A stretch of 64,000 nucleotides of DNA from Pseudomaricurvus sp. HS19 (lineage in GTDB: Bacteria; Pseudomonadota; Gammaproteobacteria; Pseudomonadales; Cellvibrionaceae), in NCBI RefSeq assembly GCF_009857815.1, contig NZ_WVVW01000001.1, forward strand, positions 186,001 to 250,000, in the 5' to 3' direction. The notes beneath the pieces were generated by a model, which saw only the letters and a list, made by a program, of their open reading frames with translations, was not told where the DNA came from and searched no databases. A program made the position numbers and the translations under genes. Below, piece after piece: positions 1-10,225 of this stretch. Numbering within the stretch: position 1 is the first letter of the stretch; each line of letters begins with the position of its first letter.

Positions 1-1
1 C

Positions 2-331
<330 letters not shown>

Positions 332-352
332 CAGCTCGCTCTGGCGTTACAC

Positions 353-380
353 AAAAATCCCCGCTGTTGCGGGGATTTTT
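353..380. terminator. Intrinsic terminator after lysS
   Basis: There is a perfect 12-bp stem (AAAAATCCCCGC at 353-364 and its complement at 369-380) with a TGTT loop. The A-rich and T-rich flanks make it work in both directions, serving lysS on the plus strand and the convergent AraC-MGMT gene ending at 397 on the minus strand. Confidence 0.93.
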
Positions 381-396
381 GTTTCTGCGCCGAGCG

Positions 397-1266
397 TTAT
401 GAAGAGGTCTGCCGGGAATCCGGCGATTCCGCATTGTGGGCAGACTCCCAGGCAATGATGGCACTCTTGCGGGTTTCACCCCAGCGGTAGCCTCCCAGTC
501 CGCCACTGTTTTGAATCACCCGATGGCAGGGGATCAGGTAGGCCACCGGATTAGCGCCGATGGCGCTGCCCACAGCTCGAGATGCTCCCGGCTTGCCAAT
601 CTGCTCTGCAATCCTTCCGTAGCTGGTTAGTTGGCCGGTGGGGATACTCAACAGGCACTCCCAGATTTTCAACTGGAACGGTGTACCTGCCAGGTGCAGT
701 TTGAGCGGTTGCGGCGGGTACCAGCCCTGTTGAAAAATCTTCAGGGCTTCGTTGTGCATGGGTACCTTCGCGGCCTGGCAACGGGCATTGGGCAGGCTGG
801 CCTGGAGGCTCTCCACGGCGTCTGTTGTGTTGTCGGTAAAGGCCAGCTGGCAGATGCCCTTGTCGGTGGCCGCGATGATCACTTCACCAAACGGTGTGTC
901 GGCAAACTGGTAGTTGACCGTCAGGTCGGCGCCGCCGCTTTTGAATTCTCCCGGGGTCATACCTTCGATAGTGACGAACAGGTCGTGCAAGCGACTGCTG
1001 CCGGACAGCCCGCTGGCATAGGCGGCGTCCTGGAGGCTGGTCTGCCCTGCCGCCAGTAACGATTTGGCGTGGCTGAGGGTGAGGTACTGCAGGTATTTTT
1101 TCGGGCTGACACCGGCCCATCGGCTGAACAGCTTCTGGAAATGTGCAGGACTCAGGTGCACATGTGCGGCTACGTCTTCCAGTGCTGGCTGGGTAAGGCG
1201 TTGTTGCTGGATATAACGGATCGCTTTTTCAATGCGTTGATAGTCGGTGTCAGCTTGCCTGGTCAT
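397..1266 (-). CDS. AraC-type HTH / methylated-DNA-cysteine S-methyltransferase fusion (Ada-like)
   Basis: The 289-residue protein joins an AraC-type helix-turn-helix (about residues 10-110, with HLSPAHFQKLFSRWAGVSPKKY) to an O6-alkylguanine-DNA alkyltransferase domain (about 118-280). The suicidal acceptor is Cys247 in the PCHRVI motif, preceded by GQLTSYGRIA and GASRAVGSA. It should remove O6-methyl groups from guanine in DNA and may act as a regulator. Unlike E. coli Ada (354 residues) it has no N-terminal zinc-cysteine methylphosphotriester domain, so the known Ada activation route cannot apply as such. It converges on lysS across a shared terminator. Family call is secure; regulatory activity is inferred. 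Confidence 0.92.
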   Translation of the reverse strand: MTRQADTDYQRIEKAIRYIQQQRLTQPALEDVAAHVHLSPAHFQKLFSRWAGVSPKKYLQYLTLSHAKSLLAAGQTSLQDAAYASGLSGSSRLHDLFVTIEGMTPGEFKSGGADLTVNYQFADTPFGEVIIAATDKGICQLAFTDNTTDAVESLQASLPNARCQAAKVPMHNEALKIFQQGWYPPQPLKLHLAGTPFQLKIWECLLSIPTGQLTSYGRIAEQIGKPGASRAVGSAIGANPVAYLIPCHRVIQNSGGLGGYRWGETRKSAIIAWESAHNAESPDSRQTSS

Positions 1267-1452
1267 GCAACGGTTCCTGTGCCGTAGCGACGGCGGTCTG
1301 CGTCAGGGCGTGTTGGCGATTGCAGGCATTGTGACGGGATAGGGACTCCGCAGCCACCCGAATCTTGTGCAATGGCGGGGTGGGCTGACGGTGAAGCTCG
1401 AAATACCACAGGCTGGCAGCAGTGCGCCGGCCTGTGGGTGATGGGCGAAAGA

Positions 1453-2718
1453 TCAGAACGGCAGGTTATAGAGCCGCGCTGCGTTGGACTGCAGCACCAT
1501 CTCTTTCACGCTGCGGTCGTAGCCACCCAGGGTATCGACAATGTGCTCCTGCACACCGGGATAGAGCGAGGTGGGGTGCGGGAAGTCGGTTTCGAACAGC
1601 ACCTTGTCCACACCGATGGTCTCCAGCATGGTTTTCGGGGCGATAGTTTCAAACCAGTAGGTCACCCAGAAGTGATCACGGAAGTAGTCCCAGGGGCGCT
1701 TGCGCAGCATGTCGGTCTTGCTGGGCAGCATCTCGTTGAACTGGTGTTCCAGCGCTTCGATGGCGAAGGGTACCCAGCCCATGCCGCTCTCTACCAGGGC
1801 GATCTTCAGGTTGGGGTGGCGGTCCAGGCGGCCGCTGACCATCCAGTTGCCCAGGGTGGCGGCGTTGCCGATGGAGAACATGGTGGCCACAACCGACAGG
1901 GTCTGCTCAAAGGAGAAGCCTTCCCAGGTGAGGGTGTTGGGGTCGATGGCGGCGTTGAGGTGGAAGTTCAGCGGAGTGCCGGTGGCATCGCACATCTCCA
2001 GGAACGGGGTCCAGTAGTCGTGCATGTAAGAGGGCACACCCACGCGCTCCGGGGTGTCCGGCAGCACAAAGCCCTTCAGGCCCATATCGATACAGCGGCG
2101 GGCTTCCGCTTCCATGGCTTTCTGGTCCCAGATGGGCAGGTGAGCCATGGTAAACAGGCGGTCGCCGGACTCTTCCTGGCGCTGCATGGCTCCGTCGTTA
2201 AAGGCCTTGATCACGGCCAGCGCCAGCTCCTTATCGCCCAGGGTCATCAGCATACCGGCCTGGGTCACGCCGGAGTTGTGGTAGCAGATCTGGGCCCACA
2301 CCCCCATGTCGTCCATGGCCTGCAGGCGCGGGGCGATTTCGTGACCGCCGGGGTGGCCTTCGTCGATGGTAGGGAAGGCCAGGCGACCCAGCAGCTTGTT
2401 GTTGTCCTTGCGGATAACGTTGCCACCCAGAGTGCCGCAGTCGCGATCACCGATAAACCAGCGGTCGGTACCGTCCACTCGCTTCACCACCGGCATCTTG
2501 TCCTTCAGCGCAGCGGGAGCGTGGTCGAGAAACAGCGTGGGTGGCTCGGTGAAGTGGGTATCACAGTCCACAATCTTGATGCCTTCCAGGCTCGGGTGCA
2601 GGCCGCCGGACTGGGAGGCGTAGTCCACCTCGCGGATCACACCACCCCGGGTGTAGCCTTCGGCCGACCAATAGCTCTTGGCGGAGTTCTTCATTTCTGC
2701 GGATTGATCATTCGACAT
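1453..2718 (-). CDS. Amidohydrolase family 2 (ACMSD-like TIM-barrel) metal-dependent hydrolase
   Basis: This 421-residue cytoplasmic protein belongs to the amidohydrolase_2 family, whose members hydrolyse or decarboxylate cyclic or aromatic acids using one divalent metal. Visible signatures are the first-strand metal motif DCDTHF (Asp53, His55), a later NFHLNAA histidine, LVESGMGW, and the terminal FETDFPHP aspartate. The start at 2718 was chosen over an ATG 21 codons upstream because a GAGG sequence lies about 8 bases before it and the extension is not family-like. It is divergent from the AraC regulator at 2872, its likely controller. The substrate is unknown. Confidence 0.85.
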   Translation of the reverse strand: MSNDQSAEMKNSAKSYWSAEGYTRGGVIREVDYASQSGGLHPSLEGIKIVDCDTHFTEPPTLFLDHAPAALKDKMPVVKRVDGTDRWFIGDRDCGTLGGNVIRKDNNKLLGRLAFPTIDEGHPGGHEIAPRLQAMDDMGVWAQICYHNSGVTQAGMLMTLGDKELALAVIKAFNDGAMQRQEESGDRLFTMAHLPIWDQKAMEAEARRCIDMGLKGFVLPDTPERVGVPSYMHDYWTPFLEMCDATGTPLNFHLNAAIDPNTLTWEGFSFEQTLSVVATMFSIGNAATLGNWMVSGRLDRHPNLKIALVESGMGWVPFAIEALEHQFNEMLPSKTDMLRKRPWDYFRDHFWVTYWFETIAPKTMLETIGVDKVLFETDFPHPTSLYPGVQEHIVDTLGGYDRSVKEMVLQSNAARLYNLPF

Positions 2719-2871
2719 GGTGAGTGTCCTCGTCTCTGAATGGGCGCTGTTATGGATTGCCGCCTCTCTCTGGCAGGGCAATCGTCAGTGAGGAAAGCAT
2801 AGCAGTGCCACGGCTGGCCCTCTTGATTGTAGGGGCCCTTATTTGTACTTTAACGGCCAAGTTTTGGACTG

Positions 2872-3681
2872 ATGAGGTTCTGTTTGACCCGTTCGATTGA
2901 CTTTTCACCCATGCGCCCGGATGGCAGTGAGGCCCGGGCCGGGGCCTACAACAGCGGTAACCACGATATTGAGACCCCGTGGCACTACCACGACCTGCAC
3001 CAGCTGATCTACGCCTTCGAGGGGTCGGTGGAGGTGGAGGGGGTTCATGGTCGTTACAAAGTGCCCAACCAGTTTGCGGTGTGGATTCCCGCCGGGCTGC
3101 CTCACCGCACCTCCATTCACGGGGTGCGTTCCGGTTCGGTATTCCTCAGCCCGGATATGCTGGCCTTGCCTGGTGACAGCCTCCGGGTCATTGCCGCCAA
3201 TAACCTGATGCGGGAAATGATCATGTACGCCATGCGCTGGCCCATCAGCGGCGAGCGGGAGCCGGTCAGTGAGGCGTTTTTCAACTGCTTTGCCCATCTC
3301 TGCAGCGAATGGCTGGAGGAGGAAGTGCAGCTGGTGCTGCCAGCCACGGATAACCGGCGCATCAATGCGGTGGTGGGTTACACCCGCCAACACCTGCCAA
3401 CGGTTACCCTGGATGAGGTCTGCGATGCAGTTGGTATGTCGCCACGCACCCTGCGGCGTAACTTCCGCAAGGCTATGGGGATCAGCTGGGAGGATTATCG
3501 CTTGCGCATGCGTATGTACCTGGCAATCGATACCCTGGAGAAAACCAGCAAGCCGGTGTGGGAAGTGGCCGAGTATGTGGGCTATGGCAGCCAGCAGGCG
3601 TTCTACCGTGCCTTCAAGGCCTTTGTGGGTATGGGGCCGACGGCGTACCGCAATATACAGGGCAAACCGTCAGAGCCATAA
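2872..3681 (+). CDS. AraC family transcriptional regulator with N-terminal cupin sensor
   Basis: The 269-residue protein has an N-terminal cupin-type ligand domain (HYHDLHQLIYAFEGSVEVEG, then WIPAGLPHRTSI, about residues 35-90) and a C-terminal double HTH (about 165-265: VTLDEVCDAVGMSPRTLRR, then WEVAEYVGYGSQQAFYRAFK). It should bind a small molecule and activate transcription in the cytoplasm. Its start lies 153 bases from the divergent amidohydrolase start, so control of that gene is the simplest reading. The effector is unknown. Confidence 0.9.
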   Translation: MRFCLTRSIDFSPMRPDGSEARAGAYNSGNHDIETPWHYHDLHQLIYAFEGSVEVEGVHGRYKVPNQFAVWIPAGLPHRTSIHGVRSGSVFLSPDMLALPGDSLRVIAANNLMREMIMYAMRWPISGEREPVSEAFFNCFAHLCSEWLEEEVQLVLPATDNRRINAVVGYTRQHLPTVTLDEVCDAVGMSPRTLRRNFRKAMGISWEDYRLRMRMYLAIDTLEKTSKPVWEVAEYVGYGSQQAFYRAFKAFVGMGPTAYRNIQGKPSEP

Positions 3682-3709
3682 ACAACGAGTGTGCGGAGGG
3701 GGGGCTTGT

Positions 3710-4498
3710 TCAGGTGGCGGCCAGGACCATCTTGCGCCGCATGTAGGCGATCTGTTGAGCCAACGGCAGATCCTTGGGGCAGAAGTCTTCACACCCCAAC
3801 AGGGTCATGCAACCAAACACGCCGGTATCATCCCCCAGTACCTCGAAAAACTGCGTATCAGTGCGATCGTCCCTTGGATCAATACGGAAGCGGGCCAGCT
3901 GGTTGATACCCACCGCACCGACAAAATCGGGGCGCATCTGTGCCGTACCGCAGGCGGAGATGCAGCAGCCGCATTCAATACAGCGCTCCAGTTCGTAGAT
4001 GTTTTCCGCTACCTCCGGTTCCATGCGCTCTTCCAGCCGGCACAGGTCTGGCGCCCCGCCAGTGCGATGTATCCAGGTCTGCAGCTGTTCGGACATGCCG
4101 CGCATCCACTTGCCGGTGTTCACCGACAGATCCCCGATCAACTCAAAACCGGGCAGGGGGGCGAGAGTAATCTCACGTGGCAGGTCCCGGGTCAGAGTAC
4201 GGCAGGCCAGCCCGGGCCGGCCATTGATGAGCATGGCGCAGCTGCCACAGATGCCGGCGCGGCAGACAAAATCAAACTGCAGGGTGGGATCCATGTTCTC
4301 GCGAATTTCGTTGAGTGCGATAAACAGGGTCATGGTATCCGCTTCCTCCAGGGTGAAGCTCTGCAGGTGTGGCTCTTGCTCTGGTTGCAGCGGGTTGTAG
4401 CGAAAGATGCGCAAGGTGAGGGTGCGACCGCCGTTTACGTTGCTGGCAGCAATGCGGTTGTCATTGGCAGGGGCGTTGGTCATGGGCGCTGCTCTCAT
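3710..4498 (-). CDS. frdB: Fumarate reductase / succinate dehydrogenase iron-sulfur subunit
   Basis: The 262-residue subunit carries electrons between the flavoprotein and the membrane quinone site. The N-terminal plant-ferredoxin domain holds the [2Fe-2S] ligands in [11 protein letters not shown] and a later ACRT; the C-terminal domain has [11 protein letters not shown] and a [14 protein letters not shown] block for the [4Fe-4S] and [3Fe-4S] centres. The ATG at 4498 overlaps the stop of the flavoprotein gene as ATGA, so the two are translationally coupled; an alternative ATG lies at 4483. It is the last gene of a C-A-B operon. Direction in vivo (fumarate reduction or succinate oxidation) cannot be told from sequence. 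Confidence 0.94.
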   Translation of the reverse strand: MRAAPMTNAPANDNRIAASNVNGGRTLTLRIFRYNPLQPEQEPHLQSFTLEEADTMTLFIALNEIRENMDPTLQFDFVCRAGICGSCAMLINGRPGLACRTLTRDLPREITLAPLPGFELIGDLSVNTGKWMRGMSEQLQTWIHRTGGAPDLCRLEERMEPEVAENIYELERCIECGCCISACGTAQMRPDFVGAVGINQLARFRIDPRDDRTDTQFFEVLGDDTGVFGCMTLLGCEDFCPKDLPLAQQIAYMRRKMVLAAT

Positions 4499-6486
4499 GG
4501 GCGTTGCTCTCCTGAGGGTGACTGCAAAGGTTCTGCAAGGCGCTCGTTGCGTCCGCGCAGTGAGGGTGGCAGCAGGTCGCAGTAGGGCATCAGTTGCTCC
4601 TGCAGCTGGAAGCGATCAGGAACCTTTGCCTTGAGAGCGTCCACCTCGGCCTGTCGTGCAGCGGTGTGTGGGTGGTCAATCCGTTCTTCACTGCCATAGC
4701 CTCGCCAACCAGGCGGCAACTCCATGTTTCTGACATCCAGCTGTTCGTAACTTAACGAGGGCAGCGGGGCACCTTGCTGCCAGGTAGCAAGGGTGCGGTT
4801 GAGCCAGTCGCGATCATTGCGCAGGGGAAAGTCCTCGCGGTAGTGGGCGCCTCGACTCTCCTGCCGCTGCAGGGCGCCATGGGCGACGCACAAGGCCAGC
4901 TTCAACATTTTTTCGACCCGATAGGCGGCCACCAGCTCCGGGTTAACACCACGTGCGGCAGAGTGTACCCGTATCTGGCTGGCCCGCTGTTGCAGTTGTT
5001 GCAGCTCGGACACCGCCTGTTGCAGGCGCTCGCCGTTGCGGAATATGCCCACCTTGTCGGTCATGCAGTGCTGCATATCGCGCAGGATATGGAACGGGTT
5101 TTCGTTGCCGTTGTTGTGAGCGTAGTTGTGCAACTGTTGCGCGGCCTGACCGACGCAGTCGTGCACCAGGGCGGTGGATACGGTGATCTGGTTGTCGGCC
5201 AGGTATTCACCCATGGTCTCGCCCACGATCATACCCGCAACCACCGTCTCCGCTACCGAGTTGCCGCCGAGCCGGTTGAAACCGTGCATATCCCAGCAGG
5301 CGGCTTCGCCAGCGGCAAACAGACCCTTGAGGGTGGGAGATTCGCCGCGATAGTTAGTGCGGATGCCTCCCATGGAGTAGTGCTGCGCGGGGCGCACGGG
5401 TATCAGCTCTCTGGCCGGATCGACACCGAGGAAGTAATGGCAGATCTCTTTGACTTCCCGCAGGCGGGTATCGATGTGCTTCTGCCCCAGCAGACGGATA
5501 TCCAGCCACAGGTGTTCGCCAAACCGCGATTGGGCCCCAAGGCCCTTGGCGATGTGGGTCTCCATACAGCGGGATACTACGTCGCGGGAAGCCAACTCCT
5601 GCTTCTCCGGTTCGTAGGCCGGCATAAAGCGCTCCTGCCTGCCATCCAGCAACAGGCCACCATCACCCCGGCAGCCTTCGGTCACCAGGATGCCAGCGGG
5701 AAAAATGCCGGTGGGGTGGAACTGCACAGCCTCCATATTGCCGAGGGTGGCAACACCGGTCTCCAGGGCTATGGCGGTGCCTATGCCTTCGTTGATTACG
5801 GCGTTGGTGGTGTTGCGGTATAGCCGGCCATAGCCGCCGGTGGCGATACAGGTGGTGCGGCTGACATAGGCCAGCAGTTCGCCGGTGATCAGGTTGCGCA
5901 CCACCGCGCCGTAGCAGCGTTCGCCATCGTGAATCAGGGCGATAGCCTCCATACGCTCATGCACAGGGATCTGCTCGGCAATGGCCTGGTTGCTCATGGT
6001 GTAGAGCATGGAGTGTCCGGTGCCATCGGAGACGTAACAGGTACGCCACTTCTGGGTGCCGCCAAAGTTGCGCGCCGTGATCAGGCCGTGGGCCTCGTCC
6101 CGTTCGTGGACGGTGACCTTGTTACCCTTGATGACGCTGGTGTGATCGCCGCGTTGCACCCGGTTCCAGGGCACACCCCATGCCGCAAGTTCCCGCACGG
6201 CTTTGGGGGCGGTATTGACGAACATGCGCACCACCTCCTGGTCGGCCCCCCAGTCGCTGCCGCGCACGGTATCGAGAAAGTGCAGGTCTTCGTTGTCGCC
6301 CTCGCCCTTGGCGCTGTTGGCCAGGCTGGCCTGCATGCCACCCTGGGCCGCTGCAGAGTGGGAGCGTTTGGGTGGTACCAGGCTCAGCACAATGGCCTCA
6401 AAACCCTGGCGCTTAACGCCGATGGCGGCGCGCAGGCCGGCCAGCCCACCACCGATAATCAGCGCATCCGTGTGAATAATCTGCAT
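4495..6486 (-). CDS. frdA: Fumarate reductase / succinate dehydrogenase flavoprotein subunit
   Basis: The 663-residue catalytic subunit interconverts fumarate and succinate at a covalently bound FAD. It opens with a Rossmann motif ([15 protein letters not shown]), then [14 protein letters not shown] containing the His that carries [14 protein letters not shown], and the substrate and capping region around [10 protein letters not shown] and [13 protein letters not shown]. The length and the long insert beginning [20 protein letters not shown] resemble epsilonproteobacterial FrdA (about 656 residues) more than the standard gammaproteobacterial SdhA. It starts inside the frdC stop (TGATG at 6488-6484) and its own stop overlaps the frdB start. 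Confidence 0.95.
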   Translation of the reverse strand: MQIIHTDALIIGGGLAGLRAAIGVKRQGFEAIVLSLVPPKRSHSAAAQGGMQASLANSAKGEGDNEDLHFLDTVRGSDWGADQEVVRMFVNTAPKAVRELAAWGVPWNRVQRGDHTSVIKGNKVTVHERDEAHGLITARNFGGTQKWRTCYVSDGTGHSMLYTMSNQAIAEQIPVHERMEAIALIHDGERCYGAVVRNLITGELLAYVSRTTCIATGGYGRLYRNTTNAVINEGIGTAIALETGVATLGNMEAVQFHPTGIFPAGILVTEGCRGDGGLLLDGRQERFMPAYEPEKQELASRDVVSRCMETHIAKGLGAQSRFGEHLWLDIRLLGQKHIDTRLREVKEICHYFLGVDPARELIPVRPAQHYSMGGIRTNYRGESPTLKGLFAAGEAACWDMHGFNRLGGNSVAETVVAGMIVGETMGEYLADNQITVSTALVHDCVGQAAQQLHNYAHNNGNENPFHILRDMQHCMTDKVGIFRNGERLQQAVSELQQLQQRASQIRVHSAARGVNPELVAAYRVEKMLKLALCVAHGALQRQESRGAHYREDFPLRNDRDWLNRTLATWQQGAPLPSLSYEQLDVRNMELPPGWRGYGSEERIDHPHTAARQAEVDALKAKVPDRFQLQEQLMPYCDLLPPSLRGRNERLAEPLQSPSGEQRP

Positions 6487-7244
6487 CAGGGATTTCCTTG
6501 CGGTTCGGCAACGGGTTGGAGGTGTGCAGGCACATAGCGTTCCCCGACACGGGCTTCATGCTCCATGCCGATCTTCATATAGGCTGCCAGTGTCAGCAGG
6601 CCAAGGGCGAGCAGGAAGGCGGTGATAAGCCACTTGATACGCTGCAGGCGCCGGCGCCCGCGGCGGGGATCCTTGCCGAGGAACCAGCCCCACTTAACTA
6701 CCAAGCGGTAGACGCCAATGCCCCCGTGCAGCTCCACGGCAAACAGCAGCAACAGGTAGAGCGGCCAGAAGCGTCCGCTCCAGACGCGGTCCGAGCTGGC
6801 GTAAGGGCCGATATCCCCGGGGTGTAACAGCATCTGGTAAAGGTGCACGGAGGCCAGGAAAAAGAGGGCAAAGCCGGTTATCACCTGCAGGTACCAGAGC
6901 GTGGTGTCACCATGGCGCAGGCTGCGGATATGGTGGTGCAGGGTCTGGTACTGATGGCTGCTGGCGGGGAAGCGGCGCAGGGCGAGAACGGCGTGCACCA
7001 CGATGGCGGCGAGGATAAACAGCACCACACCACTCACCAGTATGGGGTAGGGCTTGCCCAGCAAGGGCTCTCCCTCGAACATGCGTGCCACCCAGTACAT
7101 GGCGTCCTTGCCCAGCAGGATGCTGGACACCATCAACATGTGGGCCCACATAAACAACACCAGCAACAGGCCGGTGCCGCCCTGCACCATATCCATCCAG
7201 GCGCTGAGGCGGGAAGGCCTGCGGCCGGTCAGGGGCTGCGTCAT
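6486..7244 (-). CDS. frdC: Fumarate reductase dihaem cytochrome b subunit
   Basis: This 252-residue membrane anchor carries two haem b groups and the quinone site. Five hydrophobic helices are visible. Histidines at 35, 84, 134 and 173 and Glu171 (motif [12 protein letters not shown]) fall exactly nine residues before the Wolinella FrdC haem ligands (44, 93, 143, 182) and E-pathway Glu180 as I recall them. The start at 7244 was preferred over an ATG 60 codons upstream because AAGGAG lies about 7 bases before it and the resulting length matches the family. It is the first gene of frdCAB; no FNR-like site was found upstream. Confidence 0.92.
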   Translation of the reverse strand: MTQPLTGRRPSRLSAWMDMVQGGTGLLLVLFMWAHMLMVSSILLGKDAMYWVARMFEGEPLLGKPYPILVSGVVLFILAAIVVHAVLALRRFPASSHQYQTLHHHIRSLRHGDTTLWYLQVITGFALFFLASVHLYQMLLHPGDIGPYASSDRVWSGRFWPLYLLLLFAVELHGGIGVYRLVVKWGWFLGKDPRRGRRRLQRIKWLITAFLLALGLLTLAAYMKIGMEHEARVGERYVPAHLQPVAEPQGNP

Positions 7245-7417
7245 GGTACGACTCCTTGTTGTTTTCTGCCCGTGGGATAGGTTCCCGGGAGAATCCCCGA
7301 AGGCTAATACCCAAGTGTTGCACTGGAGTGGCGTGAATCTCAAGGGGGGGGGTGATTTGCAGATGGAAAGAAGGGGAGTCGGGGAGGGCAGGGAGAGCGG
7401 CAGGATCTCCCGTGCCG

Positions 7418-8071
7418 TCAGCAATAGAGGTTGCTTTCCAGTAATGCCATCATGCGGTGAATATTATCCCTTGCGCTGTTCTCGTAACGCTGGCGGAAAG
7501 AGTCGGTCATATAGACGTGTGGACGCTCCAGTAACCGACGAAAAAACTGCAACTTTTCGGCACTGTATTCGGCGGTGCTCTTGAGCGATTCACCTTTCAA
7601 GCGTATGCCATCATCGAGAAACGAGTCCCAGTTGAGTCCCAGTCCCGCCAGGTCAATATCGCAGACAAAGCCGGCATCGCCTGTCTGGTGGCCGTCGTGG
7701 GTGGTGGCCATAATCAGGTCACAGACATTGTGTTGAAAGTCTTCCCCGAAAAGCCCCTGACTGTATTGCCGGAACAAATCCGCACTGCGTGCCTCGTTGT
7801 CATCGGCCTGTTGATCCATGACAGCGTCGTGAAACCAGAGGGCCATCTCCACCTCATCGGGGACCTCCAGCTGCGCTTTGACCTGGTCAAATTCACGCAG
7901 GCAGAACGCGATGTGGCGAGCGCTGTGATACTGCCGCCATGGTTCGCAATAACCCTCTTCAAGGGCATTCCAGGCGGTCTTGTAATCTGAGTCTGTGCCT
8001 GTTGGCAGCAGTTGTTGCCACAGTTGGGCAAAGCGTTGCTCCATGTCCGTAAGAGACTGCTGTGTGCCCAT
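7418..8071 (-). CDS. HD-domain protein, putative metal-dependent phosphohydrolase
   Basis: The 217-residue protein carries spread HD-superfamily motifs: YHSARHI (residues about 44-50), WFHDAVMD, a THDGHQTGD loop and a CDIDL aspartate. Such proteins usually hydrolyse phosphate esters or nucleotides with two divalent metals. The start at 8071 was chosen for the AGGGGGT ribosome-binding site just upstream; a 55-codon upstream extension is unlike the family. It is transcribed alone towards frdC with a 170-base gap. The substrate is unknown, and the protein resembles the group often labelled predicted metal-dependent HD hydrolase. Confidence 0.8.
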   Translation of the reverse strand: MGTQQSLTDMEQRFAQLWQQLLPTGTDSDYKTAWNALEEGYCEPWRQYHSARHIAFCLREFDQVKAQLEVPDEVEMALWFHDAVMDQQADDNEARSADLFRQYSQGLFGEDFQHNVCDLIMATTHDGHQTGDAGFVCDIDLAGLGLNWDSFLDDGIRLKGESLKSTAEYSAEKLQFFRRLLERPHVYMTDSFRQRYENSARDNIHRMMALLESNLYC

Positions 8072-8451
8072 GGATACCCCCTGTAGGTGATTGGAAACCA
8101 GTGTTTGTGTTCGGGCCGGTTTACAGATGCAAAAATTATGCTTTTTTGTTGTTTCAATTGCTGGTTGCCGCCACAGGAGTGTCAGGAAAATTATTGTGCC
8201 ACTGGCGGTGCCTGGCCGCAGCTGACTGAGAGTCATACCTGCGATGTTTATACCGCCATAGTGCCATGATCTTCTGTGCCCTCGGTAGAGACCTTTTCGT
8301 CGGTTGCTTAAACCGGAAGATTTTTTGTGATGCAGTTCATTGGAGGGGAGGTCGCTATCTGAAGGGCTTAGCAGTTCCGGGGACGGCTGCCATTATCCCT
8401 GAGAGCGTTGGGCGGCTTGTTGTGAATGCTGTGCTGTCCAGTAGCTGGTGC
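8072..8451. other. Intergenic region without recognised gene
   Basis: These 380 bases separate the HD-domain gene start from the end of the secreted cupin gene, both on the minus strand. Apart from the ribosome-binding site of the HD gene at the left edge and a probable promoter, I see no conserved coding frame, strong hairpin or repeat. Confidence 0.5.
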
Positions 8452-8904
8452 CTACTCAGCAGCCTTCACCGGCATAGCATCCAGTGGTGCCACAAACCCG
8501 ATATACAAAATGCAGTCAGCGCCTTTGTGGCAGTATGCTGTGTGCGGCAGCCTGGCCGGACCATAGGCATATTCTCCGGTTTTTATAGTGGCCATGGGCT
8601 GGTTGTCATATTTGACATCCAGGGTGCCTGATACCAGTACCATACGCTCCTGTGACGTGTGCAGGTGGTGGGGGATTTCAAAGTCCCCCGGTACCTTGAA
8701 GAAGATATCCAGATTATTTTTCGCGGGGTCTCCCTGTAGTATCGCAATTTCGCACCCTTTGGGAATAAATGCCGGACAGGGGCCCCACTGCAGCTCTTTA
8801 CTGTCTGTGGCGATAACCAGGGCGCGCTCTCCTGCGTGAGTCAATGCGGGGGCGAAGAGGACAAAAAGAGTCATTATTTTCTGCAGGTTCGTCATGTCTG
8901 TCAT
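8452..8904 (-). CDS. Secreted cupin-domain protein
   Basis: The 150-residue protein starts with a signal peptide (MTLFVLFAPALTHAGE, cleavage near residue 24) and continues as a single cupin: HHLHTSQERMVLVSGTLDV gives the His/Glu metal-binding motif and ARLPHTAYC the second histidine. Two cysteines flank a short loop in the N-terminal part and two more lie near the end, consistent with disulfides in the periplasm. The function is unknown; cupins of this size may bind metal or act as small isomerases or dioxygenases. An alternative start lies at 8895. It appears monocistronic. Confidence 0.75.
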   Translation of the reverse strand: MTDMTNLQKIMTLFVLFAPALTHAGERALVIATDSKELQWGPCPAFIPKGCEIAILQGDPAKNNLDIFFKVPGDFEIPHHLHTSQERMVLVSGTLDVKYDNQPMATIKTGEYAYGPARLPHTAYCHKGADCILYIGFVAPLDAMPVKAAE

Positions 8905-9145
8905 CCTGTTGACTGGGGGAGTGTGAATCCCATTATCGAAAAGGGCATGGCAGTACGGCGGGTATTGCCGAAAATCCGGTGCGAGGGTGTCAAATCTCAG
9001 GCGTCATTAGAAAGTTATAGTCGATGACGTGGGTACTACAACTTTTACAGATTGCAGATCTATCAGCGAAGTTTCGGCTTCTTTTACGAGGGGATGGGAA
9101 CATAAGAGTTGTAGAGGGGTGGGGGCCCCTCTACTGGCAAGAGAG

Positions 9146-10225
9146 TTAATGCAGGTTTTTGCGGAAGAAATTCACGATCAGCCCGTAAGTATCCCGCGCT
9201 TCTGGCAGGTAGTTCTGGTAGATGTAGCAATGCCCCATGCCTTCACCCACCACCAGGGTGGAATCTGTGCCGGCCTTGAGCAGCTCTGTATTGGTATAGA
9301 TGGCCGGACTCATGTCCATGGCCCGGGTGCCGGTAATGATCATGGTTGGCGGAAACTTCTTCAGGGTCTCCGGGTGCAGGGCCGGAGAGACGGTTGGCTC
9401 TTCCATGTCGGCGCCGTCAAAATAACCCCTGGTCAGATCCATTTGAGGCTTTTCTTTGGTGGATGGCGGCGGGAAGGAGCCGTCGATGCTGGCTGCAATC
9501 CAGGCGGAGTCACCGGTCATAAAGCGCACACTACCGGCGCCGAAAATACCGATGGCAGCGGGTTGCGGCAGGTTCTGTTGCGGTAACCAGGCAGCTGTCT
9601 GGCTGGTGAGGAAGCCACCGGCGGAGCAGCCGTAGATGCCTATGTGCTCCGGCTTGTAGTTTTTCAGGAGCTCGCGGTAGACGCTGGTGACGTCCTCCAC
9701 CGCCGCCGGGTGTTTGGCTTCGGGCGCCATTCGATAGTTAACGGACACCACCTTGTAGTTACCCTCGGCGGCAATGGGTGCGGACTCAATCAGGGAGCAG
9801 GATTCCCAACAGGTGTTAAACGCGCCACCGTGCAGATTGATCAGTACCCGGTCCTTATCCGGCTTGCCGCCTTTGGGTGTGACTATTCGCACCGGCACTC
9901 CGCCGATGGACTCCTCGGCTACATTCACCGGGTAGGCTTTCAGCATGCCCTCCACCTGTGGTGCCAGCATGGCGGCGAGTTGCTGTCGTGCTTTTATTGC
10001 ATCCGGTTCCTGAACCGCGTCCCGGTGCGGCATTTTGCTGCGCATCTGCAGCATACGAGTGGCTTCCTCGCTCTGCAGGTCGGATGGCGGAAGGCTGAAC
10101 GAGGGTACTTGCACGGTCCCGGTCTGGTCAAAAACCGGTTTATCAGAGGTTGCGGCCTGCAGTTGCGGGATGGAGAAGGAGAGGGCGCAAAGGCTGGCAG
10201 CCAGCGCTCGCCGGGTAAGTTGCAT
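9146..10225 (-). CDS. Exported alpha/beta hydrolase, HSL-type esterase
   Basis: The 359-residue protein begins with a Sec signal (MQLTRRALAASLCALSFSIP, ending near QAA). The hormone-sensitive-lipase fold is shown by the oxyanion motif NLHGGAFN, the nucleophile elbow GCSAGG, the family segment VSVNYRMAPEAKHPAA, and a late Asp (TRAMDMSP) and His (EGMGHCY) completing the triad. It should hydrolyse carboxylic esters in the periplasm. The start at 10225 has AGGGAGT upstream and gives the signal peptide; an ATG 34 codons earlier does not. It lies alone between the cupin and the GntR regulator. Confidence 0.88.
   Translation of the reverse strand: MQLTRRALAASLCALSFSIPQLQAATSDKPVFDQTGTVQVPSFSLPPSDLQSEEATRMLQMRSKMPHRDAVQEPDAIKARQQLAAMLAPQVEGMLKAYPVNVAEESIGGVPVRIVTPKGGKPDKDRVLINLHGGAFNTCWESCSLIESAPIAAEGNYKVVSVNYRMAPEAKHPAAVEDVTSVYRELLKNYKPEHIGIYGCSAGGFLTSQTAAWLPQQNLPQPAAIGIFGAGSVRFMTGDSAWIAASIDGSFPPPSTKEKPQMDLTRGYFDGADMEEPTVSPALHPETLKKFPPTMIITGTRAMDMSPAIYTNTELLKAGTDSTLVVGEGMGHCYIYQNYLPEARDTYGLIVNFFRKNLH

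Noticed and set aside
7245-7417. An FNR-type site upstream of frdC was sought because the operon could be oxygen-regulated.
   Set aside because: No TTGAT-N4-ATCAA-like sequence was found; the region shows only a run of nine G (7344-7352), which is not known as a signal.
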